Shown here: piece by piece, positions 50,960-61,500 of the stretch
Numbering within the stretch: position 1 is the stretch's first letter
Layout: every line of letters starts with the position of its first letter
NCBI GenBank assembly: GCA_904066235.2
Contig: CAJFCV020000006.1
Span: 620,001-684,000, forward strand
Origin: Bursaphelenchus xylophilus
Lineage: Eukaryota; Nematoda; Chromadorea; Rhabditida; Aphelenchoididae
Length of the DNA: 64,000 nucleotides
Reading direction: 5' to 3'
Translations under genes and position numbers: made by a program
The notes under the pieces: model-generated
Seen by the model: the letters and a program-made list of their open reading frames with translations, nothing else
Databases searched by the model: none
What the model was told of the DNA's origin: nothing

Positions 50960-50984
50960 AATTTGCATATTCCAGCGTCCAACC
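50960..50984 (+). promoter_or_regulatory. probable trans-splice acceptor for sox-2
   Basis: GCATATTCCAG ends at 50975, nine bases before the ATG at 50985. AT-rich outron-like sequence precedes it, with no coding exon visible upstream. Confidence 0.5.
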
Positions 50985-52937
50985 ATGATGGACACGGACG
51001 CCATGAAGATGGAGCAGATGATGGAAGTCTCCAAGTCGGGTGTCTTCTTCGACCCGTCCTTCTCGACGCCCTTCCCCGGCTTTCAGAACTTCAACCCGCC
51101 ACTCCAGTCGCTCCATCCCCAGTTCAACCTGCACAACGAGGTGCAGGAGCCCGACTCGCCCGGCTCCACCTCCACCAACAACTCGCTGCACGGGCAACGC
51201 GACGGGTTGGCGGTGCTGAACCACCTGAAACACTCGCCGAACCTGCTGCAAACCCAGCTGCAGGATCATCAGATGGGCCAATCGGCGGCCGCCAAAAAGC
51301 AGCAGCTGGAGGACTCGCGCGTGAAGCGGCCAATGAACGCGTTCATGGTGTGGAGCCGGGGGCAGCGGCGGAAGATGGCCACCGAGAACCCGAAAATGCA
51401 CAACTCCGAGATCAGCAAACGCCTCGGGCAGGAGTGGAAGGAGCTTAGCGAGGCCGACAAGCGGCCCTTCATCGACGAGGCGAAACGCCTCAGGGCCATC
51501 CACATGAAGGACCATCCCGACTACAAATATCGCCCACGGAGAAAGAGCAAGACCCAGGGCAATGTGCAGAAGAAAGTGATGACTGCGAACGCGCACGCAG
51601 CCCAGCATTTGCAATTTGACGCGCTGAAACATCAAAATGTGAGTATTGGAAAATTCTTGTTTTTCTTCGATTTCTGGAGCCTTGAAAAGAGATTTACCTA
51701 AAAATTTAGAGATAATAGATTGGTGTGGTAACTTTTTTTATATGATTTTACACCCGCTTTTACCGAAAAAACCACCCAAAAAGTTTTTCCCCAAACTTTT
51801 TTAATTTGTTTTCTACCGTAATCGGGAACCAATTTTTTCGAGTCCAATTCTTGGCCTCCCATGGCGGCCTCTCTCTTTAATCCATTTAAAAAAGTTTTTG
51901 GTCCGAAAAAGTTTTGGAAATTAGTTAGATTACGCACATATGGCATTACTTTTCGATTCGGCTGGGTAATTAAGGAAATTGGGCCGACAAAAGTCGAAAA
52001 AACTCGAAATTCGCTCGGAAATTCGGATTTTTTTCGGCACAAAATATACTGTAGATTGAAGACGGAGCCCACAGGGACCAAATTTTTCAAACTCTGCTAC
52101 AATTTTACACGAAAAAATTGGAGTGAAATTGAAGTACTTTTTTGATGACTAAAGCATATTGATCATCAAAATTTTCAGTTCTCCGCCTACCCGAACGCCT
52201 GGAACAACCTCCAAACCCCAACGACAGCGGCCAACTACGATTTCGGAATGTATTATAACCTCGCGAACCATTACCCTCAGGCGGGCAGCCCCGTGAATGG
52301 GTACTTCCATCAACAACAACAACAGCAGAACCAGAATGCACATCAGCAGAATCAGATGGCCCAGTTGGAGATGAATCAGAATGGATTCACAACAGCATTG
52401 TCGCTGAAATCACCGGGTAAGAGGGGCGATTTTTTGAGGGGAAAATTTTTAGGATTTTTTTACATGTTTTCCTAAAAATTTTTCTAAAAAAATTAAAAAA
52501 CGTTGAGCAAAAATGATAAATATTGAGTTTTTATACTACTCCTTTTGAATGGCATCAACTTCAAAATCAATATGCAAATGCTTACTGTATTTTTTACATT
52601 TACGTTTTGATCCATAATTACGGATGAAAAACGTCAAAATTTATGAATCTTTCAAAAAAGCCCCTAAAAACATCAAAACGTAATTTTTGACTAACTTCCT
52701 CCAATTTCAGGCAACACCGACGACTCCACCGCGCCCCCATCCGCCTCCTCCAACTCGTCCTCGAACACGGTGCAGCCGCAGAACGCGCCCACACAGCCCG
52801 CGCTGCCGGCCGGCCTCTTCGACGCGCCCGACTTCTTCGCCCCCAACTACGCTGCCATGATGGGCTACACCGGCCTGAATTGCTTCGATGGCATGAACGG
52901 ACTCCAACAACAGCTGCACCATCAACAATTACAGTAA
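50985..52937 (+). CDS. sox-2: SoxB-group HMG-box transcription factor
   Basis: Three exons, 50985-51638, 52179-52416 and 52711-52937, join in phase to 372 aa. The HMG box spans residues 112-189: [20 protein letters not shown], then [19 protein letters not shown] and [22 protein letters not shown] is the Sox signature, and the box is near-identical to vertebrate Sox1/2/3, so DNA bending at CATTGTT-like sites is expected. Outside the box are a Pro/Phe-rich N-terminus, a Gln/Asn-rich stretch ([19 protein letters not shown]) in exon 2 and a Gln/His-rich C-terminus ending HHQQLQ, typical of activation regions. Donors are GTGAGT and GTAAGA, acceptors TTTTCAG and AATTTCAG. Exon GC is far above the flanks. 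In C. elegans sox-2 acts in neuronal and epithelial progenitors together with POU factors. A second worm SoxB gene (sox-3) exists, so paralogy should be checked, but adjacency to coh-1 favours sox-2. Confidence 0.93.
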
Positions 52938-53760
52938 TATGGCCGTAGGCGCCGGATTTTTTTCTTGTGAAAACTTTTAATTTTTTTTGCATCCCAAACC
53001 CTGAGAATGTTGTGAAATTGCGTTGGCGTGATGTGGAGGTGTCGAAAATGGCGATTTTTTTCTAAAATACGAAAAAAATTTAAATTCAAAAAAGTATTTT
53101 TTTTTTTGAATTTTCGCATTTTTCAAAGGTTTTTGACAAATTCCCGATCCAAAATTCGTATTTTAGACCTCTCCGAATTCGATAGTAAGACAGTCACGCT
53201 GACGCATTTTTTGGAATCTGCCTCAAAACTCGGAAAGAAACTTGAAATTACCCATATAAAATACTGTTTTTTAATAACCAACTTGGCCATGTATCTTTCT
53301 CAATGTCTTGTGGTTATTGCGGAGAACTCACTGTATACCAATTTTTTACATTTTTGTCGAAAAAATTTTTTGACAAAAAAAAAAATTTTCGCTCATAAAA
53401 TCAGCCCTGACATTTTATTTTTCCCGAAATTTTTTGTCCCAAATTTTACTTTGTTATACAGCGAGTTCTCCGCTTCTTAATATTGTAAGAACCGCACGGT
53501 GCGATGGCGCCGTCAGAGCTTTAAATCCCCCAAAAAAACAATGTTCCCCCCATCGGTCCCATTCACTTTTAGTGCAAGTAGTACTGTAATTGCGTACTAT
53601 CGCTTTTCGATTTTTAGGGTGTACGTTTGTTATATACATATATACCTTGTAAACTACAGTGTCCCTTTTTTTTGTTTTTTTTTCTCAAAATTTTTCGTTC
53701 ACTTTGATATATTATATGATGAAAATTATGTGGAATAAATGATATTTAAATTTTTTTCGA
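52938..53760 (+). other. sox-2 3' UTR region with poly(A) signal
   Basis: No coding sequence follows the stop at 52935-52937. The first AATAAA I see is at 53734-53739, about 800 bp downstream, which would give a long, AT-rich 3' UTR. One CGCACGGTGCG palindrome lies inside it at 53493-53503. Confidence 0.4.
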
Positions 53761-54147
53761 AACATTTGTGATTATTTGGGTCTAACACAACTTTCTTTTC
53801 TACAAAAATTAAAACAAAAGTCTTGAGATGTCTGCACAGTGCGCCGTTGTGCAAAAAATTTGTCGCGCGGCAACGAGCAAGATTCACGGTGCGCTGCGAC
53901 CCCGCACAGTGCAAAACGATTGTTTTGAAAAGGGTAAACAACGCACAGTGCGCTCTTAATTCGCACCCCGCCAAATTTTTATCGCGCGACATCTTGTCGC
54001 ATCACCGAATTCATCCGCCCGCACGGTGCGAAAACATGTCAGGACTTTTTGGCCCGCCTGCACTGTGCAAAATTTTCATAAAAACCGCACAGTGCGCTGG
54101 TTTCGAAAAGTCCGCACAGTGCGGCAATTTGAAATTTTTGCACTGTA
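53493..54147. repeat. array of GCACAGTGC-type palindromes
   Basis: About ten copies of an 11-bp palindrome CGCAC(A/G)GTGCG or close variants start at 53493, 53833, 53883, 53903, 53942, 54020, 54059, 54086, 54113 and 54139. Consecutive gaps near the end are 39, 78, 39, 27, 27 and 26 bp. GTCGCGCG words at 53861 and 53981 are interspersed. The repeats create a chance cysteine-rich frame of 182 codons, which I do not regard as a gene. Confidence 0.75.
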
Positions 54148-54149
54148 AA

Positions 54150-55589
54150 TCGAGCTATCAGGAGGGAAGAGTTTCAGACTCCTTTTCGAAGCCTCATCTG
54201 GCTTTAGATTGTTCAAAAACCACCCAAAAGTTTGTTGTGTCATCCTCGAAGCAGATGCCCCGGAACCACCTGCGGATTTCCCATCTTGTAATTTCTGCGG
54301 CAAAGCCAATTTGCCGCCTATTATTATTCATGTCCGTTTATAATTCGCTCCTTCCGACCACTTGCTTATAATCGACTTCTATTGTCTCGGCGCGACGCCT
54401 TCCCCTTTGGTGGCCCCTTTAATCCGGGTCGGCGAGAGAAATATGCAAATTTCTCGGGGTTAGGGTACGGTAAATCTTTTAAATTTAAGTGCTACAGTGC
54501 GGTACTTACAAACTAACTTTTTTTAAAATAAAAAAGTCCTTTAAAAAGCTCGTAATTAGCAAAAATTTTTGCTCGTATTGACGGGATTTTTTCCGCAATT
54601 CCCTCAAAACGGATCCCTTCTGATTCTACAGTACATGTTCGTCTTCAACTCGAATATTTTGATGTTTTCGGGTCCTCCAAACCATGACGATGAGCTCATT
54701 AGGATTGCGGTTGGTCGCCGAAAGTTCATTAGGTATTTCCCGCGAACAAAAGCCGCCTGATTACGGATTCACGGAAAATTTACGGAATAAAAAATTGAGG
54801 GTCGCCGAAATAGCGGGGAAATATTGGAGACGGGCGAGAGAACGAGATTTTTTGAATGGATTTTAATTTCCAAAGAAATCTTAATAGCCTGAGGGCGTGA
54901 TTGAAAAAAATAAAAATCTTAGTCGACAAAATGTTTTTTAAATATTTACATATAAAAAATTTAAATTGAAAAATCCTAAAATACGAAAAAAAATTTTTTT
55001 TGAGGTTTCCCAATTTTTCTTCATAAAAAATGAAAATATTTTTTCGGTTTAGATACTGTATTGCCGAGAGGATTAATTACAACGGCCTTGAAGGATTTGA
55101 CGATCCCTTTTTCTCCATATTTGACCAATTATTTTACTCTTTGGCGGCCTCTTCGGGAAAACGAAAAATGAGCCGGTCAAGGATTTTCTGGAGGAGAAAT
55201 GAAGTTCCTGGAAGACGGTTTGGCAAGAAGGGCATGATTTGTAAAATGCTGTATGAAAAAATTCAAAATGGATCGAAAAAATTGGGAAATTCCACAGTTT
55301 GGAAGAAGTTCAATTTTCGGTCGCAAAATCAACATGTTTTTTTTCAAATTGCTAGCTAAAAATGTCATCAATGTGTCACAGATTTTCTATCTAATCTACA
55401 TCTTTCTCTAGCCTTACAAACAAATTTCCCGACCGGTCGAAAAATCGAAAAAATCGAAGAAATCCAAAATCATTTTATTCGCAAAAAATCAACTATTTTT
55501 ACAATTTCAAAATAAAAAAAATTCAGTAAGTATTTATTTATTTTCTGTACAATCCCATTTTTACAATCCTAAGGCAACCAAACAGGGCG
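54150..55589. other. intergenic region between sox-2 and nnt-1
   Basis: AT-rich and without a supported gene. The two genes converge here: sox-2 on + and nnt-1 on -. The nnt-1 poly(A) signal, AATAAA on the minus strand, occurs twice at 55533-55538 and 55537-55542, about 50 nt after its stop codon. Confidence 0.6.
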
Positions 55590-58500
55590 TTACAACTTTT
55601 TCACGCCCTCCAGAAGCGCGTCACACGTCGACTTCGCATCGCCGAGCAGCATTTGAGTGTTGGGCATGAAGAAGAGCGGATTGTCGACCGCCGAGTACCC
55701 GTGGCCCATGGTGCGCTTCATCACGACCACATTCTTGGCCTTCCACACCTGCAGAACGGGCATGCCGGCGATCGGAGAGTCAGCGTCGTCTTCAGCCGAC
55801 TTGTTGACGGTGTCGTTCGCGCCGATCACGAGGGCGAGATCGGCTTGGGCTGAAAGACGGGAAATTTTCAGTTCTTTCGAAGCTTTGATCTTTAAAATTT
55901 CAGTTTTGGATAGTCCAAGTGTAACACTCAGATCTTCCTTAAAGGACCAGAAAAGGTATTTTTTGAACCGATTTTTTTATCGGCGTAATCAGGCAATTTC
56001 GTGGCGGGACCATCAAGGTATGTATGTGTTCTCGATTTTTAGAATGGAGAATAAACTTCTCCTGTGAATTTTAAATGGCCGATTGGCTCAGAAAGATTGG
56101 TATTCGTGCCGAATAAGATGTGAAATTTCAGGAATTCCATCGAAAATCGTCATATAAGTTCAAAAATTATGTTGTACTTCATGAAAAATTGGAAAATTAC
56201 TGATTGTGTTCGTCTTTCAGGTTCTATTTGATCTCCTAAGCTCAGAAAGATGGCAAAAGTTTAGCATTTACTATTCATGTTCCGTTTTTAGTTCAATTAT
56301 TTCCGTTTTATCCGTTTTTTTTTGAATTTTAGGTATCTCTTTCCATTGATGCAACTCTGAACATGGCGTCAAGTTCCTTGACGAATTCAAAAACAACTCA
56401 CAGATCTTAAGAAAAGGTTTATTGCTAATATTAGACTGAAACAGAGAAAATATATTTAGATTGAAATAGAGCAAAAGGGATTCAACGTTCATGAAGATAA
56501 TTTTCCGTGTTGATGGCATTGTTCTAGTCTCCAAGGTCTGCATCGTACTTTTTTCCCGACGTAACAGGAATCTGAAACAAAATGAACATTTACAAAGAAA
56601 TTATTGCCCAAAAGTTCAAGCTTATTACCCAAAAATCAAGTTTTAGCCCAAATTTTGATATTATCCATGGCAAAAGTGCATAGTTCTGATAAAAACGGAG
56701 TATTAATAACATTCTTTGTTCTGTAAAACGTATGTCAACCCCTGGACTACTTCATGCAGTGATTAACTAAAGCTAGAGAACTAATTTCACTGATAAAAAC
56801 ATTATTCATGATCTCGGTCTGTCTAAAAAATAAACACAAAAGAAGTCAAATTCTCACCCGTCCACATGTTTCCCTCGACCATTCCCATCCACGAGTCCGG
56901 ATTCAAACCGCTTCTAATCGTCCAACCCTTCTTGTTCGGAGAGATACCTAAAAAAGTAACTGAAGGAAAAAAAACAACTTACATGAACGGTTTTGATGTT
57001 TTTCATCGAGTTCCTGGAATAACCCAGCTCATTCAACATGTGAAGCAATAGTTTTGGGCCAATCGGCCATTTAAAATCCACAGGAGAAGTTTATTCTCCA
57101 TTCTAAAAATCGAGAACACATACATACCTTGATGGTCCCGCCACGAAATTGCCTGATTACGCCGATAAAAAAATCGGTTCAAAAAATACCTTTTCTGGTC
57201 CTTTAAATTTTTTACACATGTCTGGTATAGGCCGCATATTAATTCCACAAAAATTTGGCTTGTGCTTTTCAGGCGTTGCCGAGATATTCAACGATCTTTG
57301 CGGTCGAGAGAGTATGTGAAAAGTGGAGGGCGGCCAGAGAAAAGCATTTTCGCCAAATGTTTGCCAGTTTCGGGCGAAAAAATGATTTTTTTGTGAAAAA
57401 ATTACCTTCTCTACAGTAGAAATAGCTATCAAATTTTCCATGTCAAAATTTGCGTAACGTTGTAATACTTTTTCAAAATTTCGACCTACAAATTCTTGGT
57501 CATCTCTGCAAAGCGCCGGTTAGAAAATTGTTCTATGTGTTAGAAAAAAAATAATTTAAATTTGCGATAACTTTTATCAAAATTCGAGCTTCGCACTTTG
57601 AGCACGTCCCCGGCCAAGAAAGGGCTCTAAAACTTACGGAAGTCATCATTGATCTCTTCCATTTCTTCCACAATGTCATAAGGTACTCCAGCTTCGGCCA
57701 ACAGAACATTCAGTTGGCCCGGCATTCTGCCGGCAACTGGATGAATGGCAAAGCGGACCCGGCAGCCTTTTTCGGTTAAAACTTTGACCAACTCCGCCAC
57801 TGGATACTGGGCTTTAGCCGTGGCCAACCCATAGCCTGGGACAATAATTATGTCTTTGGCGGAGTCCATGAGGTTGACTACCTGAAAAATGCAGCTAAAA
57901 CAAGCTCTCAGCACTACCTTTAATGTAATTTACTCTTTTCTGAGATTTTTTAAAAATTGACATTTCGTTATCGGGTTTTTGACGAAATGTCAAAAAAATT
58001 ATTGGAAAATTTTTTGCATAAATTTCAATTAAAACGCGTTTCACTACAAATCGTAGATTGGCCCGGACATTGTTGAGTCGATGTCTCAGAATCAAACCAA
58101 ATTTGGTCAACCGAACCACCAATCGGTATGAAACAATCACTTGAATTTTTTTTGCCCAAAGTCGTTATATGGAGGATTACTGTAGCTTTCTTTCTGAGAA
58201 AAGCATTGCATTTTATGCAAAAATAAAGCCGTATTTTAGTCGGATCGATCAACCACCATATGTTTTCGACCACGTAGAACATTTTTGTAGTTATAACTAA
58301 AAACTAAAAATTACATCTAAGCGATGTTTTATCTGCGGTAACATACCATTTCGGACATAAAATGGGCCGTTGTAACCAGTAGCACTTTTAGATACGCTAA
58401 AAAGAAACTTCAACTTTTATCCAATCAACCATGGAAATTTCAAAAAAATCAAATATATAAGTTTTGAGATACAGGGAATTCAATATCTCATGTACAAGGT

Positions 58501-61500
58501 CATCAGGGTCCCAAAAAAAGCTGGCATTCTTGGGGTTTCGACGTGTAGCACTTTTTCAATGGTTTTTGTACATTCTTAACCTTTGAAATGACGATACAGC
58601 GAGTTTCAGGAGAAAAAAATGTATAAGTTTTGAGAAAATGGGCAAAATACCTTATTTTAGGTCATCAGAACCCCAAAAAAAGATTTTCTCAAAACTTATA
58701 CATATTTTTCTCCTGAAACTTGCTGTATCGTCATTTCAAAGGTTAAGAATGTATAAAAACCATTGAAAAAGTGCTACACGTCGAAACCCCAAGAATGCCA
58801 GCTTTTTTGGGGGTTCTGATGACCTAAAATAAGGTATTTTGGCGATTTTCTCAAAACTTATACATTTTTTTCTCCTGAAACTCGCTGTATCGTCATTTCA
58901 AAGGTTAAGAATGTACAAAAACCATTGAAAAAGTGCTACACGTCGAAACCCCAAGAATGCCAGCTTTTTTTGGGACCCTGATGACCTTGTACATGAGATA
59001 TTGAACTCCCTGTATCTCAAAACTTATATATTTGATTTTTTTGAAATTTCCATGGTTGATTGGATAAAAGTTGAAGTTTCTTTTTAGCGTATCTAAAAGT
59101 GCTACTGGTTACAATGGCCCATTTTACGTCCGAAATGGTATGTTACCGCAGATAAAACATCGCTTAGATGTAATTTTTAGTATTTGGTGATAATTACAAA
59201 AATGTTCTACATGCTCGAAAACATACACCTAAACTCAATTTGCACTAAAATACAGCTTCGTTTTCACGATTAGGGCATATCTTTTTTGAGGAAGAAAGTT
59301 ACAGTAATCCGTCATATGGTAACTTTGGGCAAAAACAAAGAAAGCGAATATTCTATGCCCCGGGGTGATTAAGTTGACCAATTTTGGTTTAATTCTGAGA
59401 CATCGATTTTAACAATGTCCGGCCTCCGTTAGGCTAAGCTCCAAAGTGTAGTGAAACGCGTTTTAAAATACTTAGAAAATCAGGTTTTGAATGTTAGAAA
59501 ATGGTATCTGCAAATTGATATTTCATTATCGGGTTTTGGACGAAATGTCACAAAATTATTGGAAAATTTCAACTCTCAAGATTTCGCTCAAAAAATCGGT
59601 GGAGATTGTTCAGAATAGAATGAAAACCACTTACTTGCTCGACAGCTGTAAATGTGGCCTCGCCTTCTTGCGCTTTCATCTTACTTGGACCGCCTTGAAG
59701 TCCACCAAGGATCACATTGCCCAAACTGCGGTTCATCCCCTAAAATAAAAAAAATATAAGTGTAGATGTAGAAATAAATGATGTATAGAGCGTGGTAAGT
59801 AATTTCTGCTATCTTTTGTTAACTTTTACCCCAAATACAGCCGAGGAAAGGACAAAAATGCAGATTTCTTGGGATTTTTCGACCTAATAAGTTTACTTCT
59901 AACTGTAAAGGACAAATTAATCAAAATTCGCGACGGATTTATCAAAATCTAAGCGTCGGAGTTACAAGCCATAAATTTCAGACCTCTTTGAAAAAAAAAA
60001 TCAAAAAAAAATTTTTTCCAAAAACTCACTCTGCACATGATATACGACAAAATCGCCCCACTGCTGCCAATCAGCGCGCCCACAATGGTCAACAAATCAT
60101 TGTTCAGCATGAAGCCCTCGGCGCACAGCGCCCATCCGGAATAGCTGTTCAAAACGGTGATCACAACCGGCTGATCCGCTCCCCCGATTCCCATGGTCAG
60201 CGTGGTGCCCATGGTGGAGGAAAGGCCGGCCGTCGCCAACAGCATGGCCAGACCGGTCGACGGATCCGCGGTCGTGCAATAGGTGGCCAACGCAGCGAGA
60301 TTGGCGAGGCCAATGCCGCCGTTTATGTAATGGCGGCCGGGCAGAAGGGTGGGGGAAGAGGAGAGAATTCCTGGAAGAATCGGAAATTGAACATAAAAAA
60401 GGTTGAAAAAAATAAATAAAAAACTGAAAAATCATTAGAAAATTTATTTTTAAAGGACATTTTATACGATGAAAAATTTTTGGAGAAATCTTATTTTTTA
60501 TAAGCGCAAAAATTACTCGATTAAAAAATAGTATTTATCGTATAAAATGTCCCCCGAAAGTACGTATAAAATGTCCCCTTCGAAAAAAAATCATTGTAAA
60601 AAATTTCTCAAATCTTTTTTGTCGTATAAAATGACCACTGAAGCCTACTTTCATTCCATCAGTCTGTCGGAAAAATAATGAGCACATAGTCGCATCACGT
60701 CTTTGGAGTGAAAAGCAATTCGATTTTGCCGCGACACAATTCATTTGCTCGGCAGCGATGCGACTTTCGATACGACAAAGTGCTCATTATTTTCCCGACA
60801 AACTAGTAGGACGAAAAGGCTCTCAGTGGACATTTTATACGACAGAAAATAGAGAAGTTTTGTACAACGATTTTTTCGAAGGGGACATTTTATACGCACT
60901 TTTAGGGGTCATTTTATACGATAAACAGTGTTTTTTAACCGAGGACTTTTTGCGCTTATAAACACATTTTGAAATAAAAAAATTGTAAAATTAAAAAAAA
61001 ATTAAAAAAAAATTTTGTTTTCAATGTCGAGAAAAAATCGACCAAAAATTTTTTTCCAATCTCATCAAAAAAATGTCGTTTTCAAATCAATTAAAAACTC
61101 ACCCTGAAGTTTTCCAAAAGCCATCAGACTTCCAGTAAAGGTAATTCCACCGATAAAAGTGCCCAAGAACAGCGCCGTTCTCACCGCTGTTCCCGCCGGA
61201 TCCGAGAAATCGGAGGAATGCGCCAAAAATTCGGAGATACAGGTCGTTGCAGCGGCCACTCCGACGAACGAATGGAAGAGAGCGACCAGTTGTGGGAGCT
61301 CGGTCACATTTATTTTTCGGGCAATACCTTAAAAGGCCAAAAAATAAGAAAAAAAATATTAAACTTGAAAAAAAAAATAAAAAAAATAAAAAGTTTAAAT
61401 CAAAAATAGAATTTAATATTATAAAAATAAAAATAATTATTTTTATCACCTTCTACAGACTATTTTTCCACAAAAAAAAGTCTCAAAACATATCAAAATT

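Larger units (their letters stand above)
37310..50970. other. gene desert upstream of sox-2
   Basis: No confident gene. It contains the two G-quadruplex motifs (38435-38463 +, 39511-39544 -), a GC-rich block at 44226-44330 with exon-like borders on both strands, family A remnants at 45790-46042 and 48550-48625, the family C MITE at 46899-47049, an octamer ATGCAAAT at 47133-47140 with a FOX-like GTAAACAA at 47234-47241, and a single GCACGGTGC palindrome at 48311. Long AT-rich runs such as 40660-41900 and 43000-44000 show nothing more. Confidence 0.45.

Noticed and set aside
50939..51448. 169-codon ORF overlapping sox-2 exon 1 in another frame, and a 296-codon minus-strand ORF
   Set aside because: Shadows of the GC-rich sox-2 exon. 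The HMG-box frame is clearly the real one.
53823..54371. 182-codon plus-strand ORF with evenly spaced cysteines
   Set aside because: The pattern comes from the repeated GCACAGTGCG palindrome being read in frame. There is no splice or start context and no domain.
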